Positions 1-5,294 of a stretch of DNA of 10,191 bases are shown here, piece after piece (position 1 is the stretch's first letter; every line of letters starts with the position of its first letter). Under the pieces are notes generated by a model, which saw nothing but the letters and a program-made list of their open reading frames with translations, had not been told where the DNA came from and searched no databases. The DNA comes from Chloroflexota bacterium (lineage in GTDB: Bacteria > Chloroflexota > Anaerolineae > Anaerolineales > Villigracilaceae). A program made the translations under genes and the position numbers. The stretch is from assembly GCA_021796155.1 (NCBI GenBank), contig JAJYOO010000056.1:1-10191 (forward strand), in the 5' to 3' direction.

Positions 1-526
1 GCGGACGTATACCCACGTGGCATTGATCTGGATTGGCCTTTTGCTGGCCGCAGCTGTCGTGTTGGAGATCCTGCGACGCGAACGCTTCATGGCGTTTGCC
101 ATCTTGATCGCATCTCTTGGATTTGCGATTTCCCTAAGCCTTTTAAATGTGGATGGATTTATCGTAAGGCAAAATGTTTGGCGCGCCACGCAGGGCAAGG
201 GATTAGATGTGCCTTACTTATTTTCTTTGTCAGCCGATTCGGTTCCGGTATTGGCGGATGAATTCCATTCGCCAGCATTGCCTGGCTTGACGCGTGACGC
301 AATTGGAGCGGCGCTTGCCTGCCGAATGTATTTTGCATCAAGCACATACACTGCGATTCCCGAATGGCGCTCTTTCAATATTGCCGAATGGCAAACGAGT
401 GTCGCAATGAAAGATATTCAGAATCAATTGGAAAAATATCATGCCGATTATCATACAACGCCCTTTCAAGTGCTTACGCCTGGAAGTGTCCTTTATGATT
501 GCTACAAAAATAGTACGGGCAGTTGA
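1..526 (+). CDS. DUF4173-family membrane protein, C-terminal part (5' end outside window)
   Basis: This is the last part of a larger membrane protein. The frame is open from base 2 (reading R-T-Y-T-H) into the GTG at 17, so that GTG is probably an internal Val codon and not the start. Numbered from the GTG, two hydrophobic segments (about residues 2-17 and 24-43) are followed by a soluble tail of about 120 residues. I recognise the pattern L-N-V-D-x-F-I-V-R-Q-N followed by L-D-V-P-Y-L-x-x-L-S-x-D-x-V-P as typical of the C-terminal end of DUF4173/DUF4153-type proteins. These are multi-spanning proteins of unknown biochemical role, sometimes found near two-component systems. The gene ends just before a hairpin terminator, so it closes its transcription unit. 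Family assignment is from memory of the motif; function is unknown. Confidence 0.75.
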   Translation, partial: RTYTHVALIWIGLLLAAAVVLEILRRERFMAFAILIASLGFAISLSLLNVDGFIVRQNVWRATQGKGLDVPYLFSLSADSVPVLADEFHSPALPGLTRDAIGAALACRMYFASSTYTAIPEWRSFNIAEWQTSVAMKDIQNQLEKYHADYHTTPFQVLTPGSVLYDCYKNSTGS

Positions 527-529
527 ATG

Positions 530-559
530 AGTGCGCCGAAAGGCGCACTTTACTTTTAT
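530..559 (+). terminator. Rho-independent terminator after the DUF4173-family gene
   Basis: AGTGCGCC (530-537) pairs perfectly with GGCGCACT (542-549) around a GAAA tetraloop, giving an 8-bp GC-rich stem capped by a GNRA loop. A T-rich but interrupted tract (TTACTTTTAT) follows. It starts 4 bases after the stop codon and separates this gene from the PPC-domain gene downstream. Confidence 0.8.
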
Positions 560-579
560 AATCCTGTCAGGAGACAGTT

Positions 580-978
580 ATGTTGACCTACACCTTTCGC
601 TTGAAACCCGGACAAGATTTGCTCGATGAGATCGAACGATTTGTTTCCGAGAAAAAGATCGAAGCGGGTTGCGTCCTTTGCTCGGTTGGAAGTCTGACGC
701 ATGCCACGTTGCGGCTTGCCAATCGAAGTTTCCATAATGAATACGAAGGTCACTTTGAAATCGTCTCATTGAATGGAACTGTTTCGGTCAACGGCTCGCA
801 TTTGCACATTTCGATTTCAGATGAAGATGGCAAAACCATCGGCGGGCATCTCGTGCCGGGATGCAAGATTTACACGACCGCAGAAATTGTCCTGGCCGCG
901 TTTGAAGATGTAATTTATAAACGTGAATTATTGGAAAACGATTCGGGTTATGAAGAGTTGGTCATACATAAAAAGTAG
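580..978 (+). CDS. PPC/DUF296-domain protein (PD1-like)
   Basis: This is a 132-residue single-domain protein of the PPC (DUF296) family, also called the PD1-like DNA-binding domain. Visible family features are the G-S-L-T-H-A-T-L-R stretch (residues 37-45), G-S-H-L-H-I-S-I-S-D (72-81), and G-G-H-L-V-P-G-C-K-I-Y-T-T-A-E-I (88-103). His74, His76 and His90 match the three-histidine metal (zinc) site known in bacterial and archaeal members. The length is normal for a free-standing bacterial PPC protein. Plant relatives with AT-hook motifs bind DNA, but the role of stand-alone bacterial forms is not settled and there is no AT-hook here. The ATG at 580 has an AGGAG (569-573) six bases upstream, which fixes the start. 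The TAG stop lies inside a perfect palindrome shared with the convergent ECF operon. Confidence 0.9.
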   Translation: MLTYTFRLKPGQDLLDEIERFVSEKKIEAGCVLCSVGSLTHATLRLANRSFHNEYEGHFEIVSLNGTVSVNGSHLHISISDEDGKTIGGHLVPGCKIYTTAEIVLAAFEDVIYKRELLENDSGYEELVIHKK

Positions 979-1002
979 GGGCGGATGGCCATCCGCCCCT
1001 AC
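970..1002 (-). terminator. 28-nt perfect palindrome ending the ECF operon (also 3' end of the PPC gene)
   Basis: Positions 975-1002 form a perfect palindrome with 14-nt arms beginning GTAGGGGCGG and ending CCGCCCCTAC. This allows a stem of about 12 bp with a GGCC loop. Read on the minus strand it is followed at once by TTTTT (complement of 970-974), a textbook intrinsic terminator for the minus-strand operon whose last stop is at 1010. On the plus strand the following sequence is AT-rich without a clean T run, so termination in that direction would be weaker. The hairpin overlaps the end of the PPC gene, whose TAG stop (976-978) is part of it. Its ends match those of the element at 5248. Confidence 0.8.
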
Positions 1003-1009
1003 AATAATA

Positions 1010-1807
1010 TTATTTCTTCAGCGCTTCTAAAAACTCTTCCTGATTGCGGACTGTCTTTTTGAGCCCCAGTCGTTTGCCGAGGCGGGTCAATTGCGGCGGA
1101 TCAACATACGTTTGAGCGAGAATCTTTTCCTGTCCAAGCACGGAACCGGCAGGGCCATCCAGCAAAATTTGTCCCTGCGATAACGCGATCACGCGCTCGA
1201 AATTCTCCGCGCAGAAATCAATGTCGTGTGTGATAGTGATGACCGTCTTGCCGCGCTTTCGCAATTCAGCGACCACATGTGCGATGCGTGCAATGTTGAC
1301 CGCATCCTGACCGGTGGTCGGTTCATCGAGGATCACAATGGACGTGTCCATCGAAACGATGGATGCCAGCGCGACCATCTTGCGCCATGTGGGAGACAAA
1401 TCGTAAGGGTTGGTCTCTTTCTTGTCACTCAATTCAACCAGATTCAACGCATCGTTAACCAGACTTTCAATTTTTGACGCTTCGAACTTGAGATTGCGCG
1501 GCCCGAAAGAAACTTCTTCGTGAATCGTCCGACAGAATAATTGTTCATCCGGATTTTGAAAAACATAACCAACATGCGCGGCAAGTTTTGCAACAGATGT
1601 TTTTTTTGTATCCAGTTCGCCGATCAACACGGACCCGGAAGTGGGTTGCAGTAAACCGTTCAAATGCTTGACGAGCGTGGTCTTGCCCGATCCATTTTGA
1701 CCAACCATGGCAACTTGTTCGCCCGGTTCAATCGCGAGCGAGATGCCGCGCAGTGCTTCCACGCCCGCGGGATAGGTGTAATGCAGGTCGCTGATCTGAA
1801 TCTTCAT
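1010..1807 (-). CDS. ecfA2: ECF transporter ATPase (EcfA type) with degenerate signature motif
   Basis: This is an ABC ATPase of 265 residues, one of two that would power the ECF transporter encoded just upstream. Visible motifs are Walker A G-Q-N-G-S-G-K-T (36-43), the Q-loop in V-F-Q-N-P-D-E-Q-L-F (82-91; typical of EcfA/CbiO proteins), Walker B I-V-I-L-D-E-P (157-163) with Glu162, and the H-loop His194. The ABC signature, normally LSGGQ, reads L-S-P-T-W-R-K (137-143), so the Gly-Gly needed for good nucleotide contact is lost. The C-terminal tail (P-P-x-L-T-R-L-G around 218-225) is normal for the family. Its ATG overlaps the TGA stop of the preceding ATPase gene (ATGA, 1804-1807), which implies translational coupling. 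The A1/A2 label is by position only. Confidence 0.9.
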   Translation of the reverse strand: MKIQISDLHYTYPAGVEALRGISLAIEPGEQVAMVGQNGSGKTTLVKHLNGLLQPTSGSVLIGELDTKKTSVAKLAAHVGYVFQNPDEQLFCRTIHEEVSFGPRNLKFEASKIESLVNDALNLVELSDKKETNPYDLSPTWRKMVALASIVSMDTSIVILDEPTTGQDAVNIARIAHVVAELRKRGKTVITITHDIDFCAENFERVIALSQGQILLDGPAGSVLGQEKILAQTYVDPPQLTRLGKRLGLKKTVRNQEEFLEALKK

Positions 1808-2688
1808 TTCTTTTTCCCCTCAGCTTTTTTAGAAGAGAGACTCGACGTGTGAGTGAATCCCACGATGGCTTCATCGAGCGTGACCGGCAAATTGCGAGTC
1901 TTTGACCACAGGCCGCGCTTCACCGCTTCGCGCGCCGTGGACGTATAACGCGAAATGCCAAAGCCTTTTCCCACCAGACGTTCGGATGTTAATACTTCGC
2001 CTGGCTTGCCGTCCATCATCAGCTTGCCTTCGTACAATGCGATCACGCGGTCGGCAAATTTTGCAACCCATTCGACTTTATGCTCGGCCATGACAACAGT
2101 CATGCCGCGCTCGGCCAATGAGCGGATCACGCCGAAGACTTCGCGCGTGCCGATTGGGTCCATCTGTGAAGTCGGCTCATCGAGCACGAGGACTTTCGGC
2201 TGCATGACCAAAATCGAAGTCAGCGCGACGCGTTGCTGTTGTCCGCCGGAAAGAGAATAGGGCGAACGGTCAGCCAAATCGCGGATGCCGGTCAAAGTCA
2301 GGGCTTGATCGACGCGCTCCTTCATTTCGTCGCGCGAGATTCCAAAGTTTTCCAGTCCAAACGCGACCTCTTCATAGACGGTATATTTCGCACCGGAAAT
2401 TTGGTTGAACGGATTTTGGAAAGCAAGTCCAACGTTCGACACCCAATCACTCAACGTGGACGATTTTGTTTCAACGCCAGCGACTTCAACAGTTCCCTGC
2501 AAATCGCCTTTGAAAAAATGCGGGACGAAGCCGGCCAGCGTATAACACAATGTGGACTTTCCCGCACTGTTCGGACCGATAACCGCGACGAACTCGCCCT
2601 CATTTATTTTTAGGTTGATCTTTGAGAGCGCGGGCATTTCAGTGAGCGGATATTTGTATGTGACGTTCTCGAGATTGACTATAGCCAT
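1804..2688 (-). CDS. ecfA1: ECF transporter ATPase (EcfA type), canonical
   Basis: This is the second ABC ATPase of the ECF module (294 residues), with all catalytic motifs intact: Walker A G-P-N-S-A-G-K-S (38-45), Q-loop Gln91 in A-F-Q-N-P-F-N-Q (89-96), signature S-L-S-G-G-Q-Q-Q-R (145-153), Walker B V-L-V-L-D-E-P (166-172) with Glu171, and H-loop His203. The last 60 or so residues form a tail with G-L-W then L-P-V-T-L-D-E-A (about 260-276) and a Lys/Ser-rich end. In an asymmetric dimer, its signature would act on the Walker A of the downstream ATPase, the composite site likely to be fully active. Its start overlaps the end of ecfT by 10 bases and its end overlaps the next gene by 4, as in a tightly coupled operon. 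Confidence 0.92.
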   Translation of the reverse strand: MAIVNLENVTYKYPLTEMPALSKINLKINEGEFVAVIGPNSAGKSTLCYTLAGFVPHFFKGDLQGTVEVAGVETKSSTLSDWVSNVGLAFQNPFNQISGAKYTVYEEVAFGLENFGISRDEMKERVDQALTLTGIRDLADRSPYSLSGGQQQRVALTSILVMQPKVLVLDEPTSQMDPIGTREVFGVIRSLAERGMTVVMAEHKVEWVAKFADRVIALYEGKLMMDGKPGEVLTSERLVGKGFGISRYTSTAREAVKRGLWSKTRNLPVTLDEAIVGFTHTSSLSSKKAEGKKK

Positions 2689-3455
2689 ATTTTGACCGCG
2701 ATAATTACAACGACAAGTAATAAAAGAATCCAGCGGAGGGTTTGGTCAAAGCCGCTGTCGGGAATTTCGCGCAGCGACGTTTTTTTATGCTTGGATGTAA
2801 AGCCGCGCGCTTCGATGGCGATGGCGCGTTCTTCCACTTCGACCAATGAACCAAATACCAGCGGACCGACCAGCGGCACCAGCGCACCGATCCGTTTGAG
2901 GAAGCTGCTCTCGGTATCGAGGCCGCGCGAACGCTGCGCGGCGATGATCGTCTGCGCTTTGGATTGCATTTGCGGAATGATTTGAATCGTGGAGATAATG
3001 ACGTATGCGAATTGACTTGGCAAACCGCGATGCGTGAGATCGCTCATCATTTCACTGGGATGAGTTGTCAGAAGAAAAATTGTAAATGAAGAAACCATTG
3101 CAAAGATGCGCGTGGCGTTTTCAAAGGCATAGGCCAGACTCTCGCGCATCACGTGCAAAAACCAGATGTTGAATAATTCCGTTTTTCCAACTGGCTGGAA
3201 AAGCGCCTGCATAACAAAAAGAAATGCTGTCGCGGGAAGGATGAGACGGAAGACTGCGCCTAAAAATTCTCGCTGAACTTTTCCAATGAAACTTAGCGGG
3301 ACGACAATAAACAAAATAATGGCAAGCGGAGTCCAATACCACGGACTCAAAAATGCAAGCAATGTCAAACCAAAGGCCAAGACCAACTTGGTCAGTGGAT
3401 TCAGATTGTGAAGGAGACTATCGCGTTTGACGTAAAAAGAAAGACGTTCGTGCAT
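2679..3455 (-). CDS. ecfT: ECF transporter transmembrane component EcfT
   Basis: EcfT is the membrane scaffold that joins the substrate-binding S component to the two ATPases. The 258-residue protein has hydrophobic segments near residues 23-57, 67-85, 113-131, 148-160 and 241-257. It also carries the two coupling motifs of the family, A-Q-R-S-R-G (173-178) and E-A-R-G-F (215-219). The arginines of these Ala-Arg-Gly motifs sit in the coupling helices that dock into the ATPases. Length and order are normal for EcfT. The start at 3455 is supported by a family-like N-terminus (F-Y-V-K-R-D-S-L-L-H-x-L-N-P). The only Shine-Dalgarno-like stretch upstream (AGGGG, 3465-3469 complement, 9 bases away) lies inside a CCCCTCTCCC inverted repeat, so initiation may be limited by RNA structure. 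Confidence 0.92.
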   Translation of the reverse strand: MHERLSFYVKRDSLLHNLNPLTKLVLAFGLTLLAFLSPWYWTPLAIILFIVVPLSFIGKVQREFLGAVFRLILPATAFLFVMQALFQPVGKTELFNIWFLHVMRESLAYAFENATRIFAMVSSFTIFLLTTHPSEMMSDLTHRGLPSQFAYVIISTIQIIPQMQSKAQTIIAAQRSRGLDTESSFLKRIGALVPLVGPLVFGSLVEVEERAIAIEARGFTSKHKKTSLREIPDSGFDQTLRWILLLLVVVIIAVKIWL

Positions 3456-3460
3456 GGTTT

Positions 3461-3509
3461 ATTTCCCCTCTCCCAAAGAATGGGAGAGGGGATAGGGGTG
3501 AGGGGAAAT
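3461..3509 (-). repeat. Intra-operon inverted repeat with two competing hairpins
   Basis: CCCCTCTCCC (3465-3474) and GGGAGAGGGG (3482-3491) are perfect 10-base arms around a 7-base loop. In addition ATTTCCCCTC (3461-3470) is perfectly complementary to GAGGGGAAAT (3500-3509). The two pairings share the left arm, so only one can form at a time. The element fills nearly the whole gap between the S-component stop and the ecfT start, and contains the likely ribosome-binding site of ecfT. Sequences of the CCCCTCTCCC...GGGAGAGGGG type are common intergenic repeats in bacteria (recollection, not checked). Confidence 0.75.
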
Positions 3510-4204
3510 TACTGAGTCAAAATCTTGGTGAGCACAAAGGCTGCGATCAGAACCAACACGATCACAATGCCAATCGCATAGAACAACTGGTTGCGAGTCG
3601 CGCCTTTTTCGATCTCAACATTTTCCGGGCGCGGGAAGCGTGCTATAAAGCGCGTCGAAAGTCCCTGAATGATGGCGAAGGCCAGCAAGGATGTTGAGAT
3701 TTTGTCCACTGGCTCGACGAGGAAGTTGGTGCTGAAGACTGCGGGGATCAATCCCTGGCCGGTTTGCAACAGATAGGCCGTGATGAACGATGAACCACTG
3801 GCCGTGATGCCGCCATAAATGTAGACAGCAATCGGCGTCGAGACAATCGCGGCAGTTAGCGCGACAAGGAAGCCGGTGATGACGACCTTCCACCAATTTT
3901 TGAACAAACCGAATTTCGCACACCAACCGGCGACGAAGCCGATGAACAAAGCGACCGGCCACCAAGGAAGCGCGTTCGGGTCAATCAGCAAGCCCCAGAT
4001 CGTGTTCGACAGCGCACCGGTCAATGCGCCGGCCCATGGGCCGCACACAGCCGCAACGAGCACCGTGCCAATCGAGTCAAGATAGATCGGCAGTTTGAGC
4101 AGGACAACGATCTCGCCCATGACCACATTGATGGCAATGGCGACCGGGATCAAAACCCAAGTGACAGTATTGAAATCTTTCTTGATTGAATCGACTAACT
4201 TCAT
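3509..4204 (-). CDS. ECF transporter S component (substrate-binding membrane protein)
   Basis: This very hydrophobic 231-residue membrane protein sits directly upstream of ecfT and two ecfA genes, the normal place for the S component that captures the substrate. About six membrane segments can be placed (roughly 14-34, 43-65, 83-100, 107-130, 138-156, 166-186). The motif L-D-S-I-G-T-V (42-48) followed by G-P-W-A-G-A-L-T-G (55-63) is a pattern seen in S components. A charged linker (190-205) and a further strong membrane segment (207-228) follow, which is more than the usual six-helix fold. The ATG at 4204 has an AGGAG (4213-4217, complement) eight bases upstream. Substrate specificity cannot be read from the sequence; the adjacent nucleoside hydrolase and ribokinase suggest a ribonucleoside or ribosylated compound. 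Confidence 0.82.
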   Translation of the reverse strand: MKLVDSIKKDFNTVTWVLIPVAIAINVVMGEIVVLLKLPIYLDSIGTVLVAAVCGPWAGALTGALSNTIWGLLIDPNALPWWPVALFIGFVAGWCAKFGLFKNWWKVVITGFLVALTAAIVSTPIAVYIYGGITASGSSFITAYLLQTGQGLIPAVFSTNFLVEPVDKISTSLLAFAIIQGLSTRFIARFPRPENVEIEKGATRNQLFYAIGIVIVLVLIAAFVLTKILTQ

Positions 4205-4286
4205 TTTGCATTCTCCTTTTTATGAGTTGGATGAAATAATGCGTTTCAATCTGGATGGAAAGTGGCTGTCGTTTCCGAAGCACCTC
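4205..4286 (-). other. 82-bp gap between nucleoside hydrolase and S-component genes
   Basis: I looked for a riboswitch or promoter here because ECF transporter genes often carry one. A GGAGG-like stretch follows the nucleoside hydrolase stop directly, a weak 5-bp stem (GGAAA/TTTCC) can be drawn, and TTGAAA occurs, but no convincing -10 box is correctly spaced from it. Nothing matches a riboswitch class I know. The gap does supply the S-component Shine-Dalgarno. Confidence 0.4.
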
Positions 4287-5240
4287 CTACTCTGAAATCT
4301 TTTTGCTCAATTGCTCCATGCGTTCCAAAAATAATTCGACAAAATCTCTGGCTCGGACGCCCAGCGCAACTTTCATGTTGGCGGGCTTATTCGTCATCTT
4401 GTAAAAGTCGGCGTATGTGTTGCCCATCGAGACGCCGCCGGAAATGTCCACGTCCACATAATGTTCCTCATAATCGCACAACTCAGGGACAAATGTCAAG
4501 GCTAACGCGAGCGGATCGTTAATAACGCAGCCTTCGATTTTTTGGAATTCGTCGTGGAACTCCATGTAGAAGCGCGTCGAGTCGGCGACGAATTGCGGGA
4601 TGGGCGATTTGATTTTTTGCAGGCGTCTGACGTCGTCCGGCGTCAGAATACATTGATACGTTACATCCAGCGGCACAAGCGTGGTCGGCATTTCGCTGTG
4701 ATAGACCATGTGCGAAGCATGCGGATCAACGTAAACGTTGAACTCGGCTACCGGCGTTGTGTTGCCTTGATGCCGGATCGCGCCACCCATGATGATGACA
4801 TCCTTCACGGCTTGGATGATGCGCGGCTCTTTGCGAATCGCAACCGCGACATTGGTCAGCGGCCCGATGCAAACGAGCGTGATCTCGCCCGGCGCAGACA
4901 AAATCTTCTCGATAAGAAAGTCAACACTATGTTGAGCAACTGGTTTCGTTTTTGGCGCGGGAAGTTTGGCATAACCGAGGCCGGTGTTGCCATGCGTTTC
5001 CGGTGCAAGCAACGAAGGCTGGACCAATGGCAGTTCAAAGCCGCGCGCAACGGGAATGTGATTCGCTTTGGCGAGTTCAAGAACCGCAAGCGCGTTGGTC
5101 ACTCCATTATCTACAGAACAATTTCCATTGATAACGCTGATGCCATCCACTTGAAGTTCTGGTGAAGCAATTGCAAGCAGTATGGCAAGCGCGTCGTCAA
5201 TGCCGGGATCGGTGTCGAAGAGAATATGTTTTGGATTCAT
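4287..5240 (-). CDS. Inosine-uridine-type nucleoside hydrolase
   Basis: This enzyme hydrolyses the N-glycosidic bond of ribonucleosides to free base and ribose. The 317-residue length is normal. The N-terminal calcium and ribose-binding signature D-T-D-P-G-I-D-D (9-16) is intact. Asn40 (in I-N-G-N), His83 in E-T-H-G-N-T-G-L-G, the I-G-P-L-T-N loop (125-130), I-I-M-G-G-A (149-154) and E-F-N-V-Y-V-D-P (166-173) are all in place. The late motif that usually reads H-D-P-L-A or H-D-A-L-A is N-D-P-L-A (241-245), so the usual histidine is an asparagine while the metal-ligand Asp242 is kept. No leader peptide is visible, so it should be cytosolic. It lies between ribokinase and the ECF transporter genes, which fits nucleoside salvage. 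The Shine-Dalgarno is weak (GGAT) and adjoins a structured repeat. Base specificity is unknown. Confidence 0.92.
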   Translation of the reverse strand: MNPKHILFDTDPGIDDALAILLAIASPELQVDGISVINGNCSVDNGVTNALAVLELAKANHIPVARGFELPLVQPSLLAPETHGNTGLGYAKLPAPKTKPVAQHSVDFLIEKILSAPGEITLVCIGPLTNVAVAIRKEPRIIQAVKDVIIMGGAIRHQGNTTPVAEFNVYVDPHASHMVYHSEMPTTLVPLDVTYQCILTPDDVRRLQKIKSPIPQFVADSTRFYMEFHDEFQKIEGCVINDPLALALTFVPELCDYEEHYVDVDISGGVSMGNTYADFYKMTNKPANMKVALGVRARDFVELFLERMEQLSKKISE

Positions 5241-5247
5241 GTTATCC

Positions 5248-5294
5248 GTAGGGGCAGGGTCATCCTGCCCAGAGCGAGATGACCTCGCTCCTAC
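5248..5294. repeat. Palindromic repeat folding into two hairpins on a common stem
   Basis: GTAGG (5248-5252) and CCTAC (5290-5294) form an outer stem. Inside are two hairpins: GGGCAGG (5252-5258) with CCTGCCC (5264-5270) around the loop GTCAT, and GAGCGAG (5272-5278) with CTCGCTC (5284-5290) around the loop ATGAC. G5252 and C5290 can serve either the outer stem or an inner hairpin. The loops are reverse complements of each other, extended to 7 bases (GGTCATC 5258-5264, GATGACC 5278-5284). The element fills the gap between ribokinase and nucleoside hydrolase, and its right end supplies the ribokinase TAG stop. The ends match those of the palindrome at 975-1002, so the two probably belong to one repeat family. 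Confidence 0.8.

Noticed and set aside
17..19. GTG at 17 as the start of the first gene
   Set aside because: The frame is open upstream to the window edge, encodes R-T-Y-T-H that fits the family, and no Shine-Dalgarno precedes the GTG. It is an internal codon of a cut gene.
557..562. TATAAT as a -10 box for the PPC-domain gene
   Set aside because: No -35-like hexamer lies 16-18 bases upstream (that space is the terminator stem), and transcription would start on the Shine-Dalgarno itself. Probably part of the AT-rich terminator tail.
4205..4286. Riboswitch upstream of the S-component gene
   Set aside because: Looked for because ECF genes often carry vitamin riboswitches. The gap is short, holds only a weak 5-bp stem and matches no class I can recognise.
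4542..5165. 207-codon plus-strand open frame opposite the nucleoside hydrolase
   Set aside because: It is fully antisense to a clear enzyme gene, has an Arg-rich composition without any domain, and arises from the codon pattern of the other strand.
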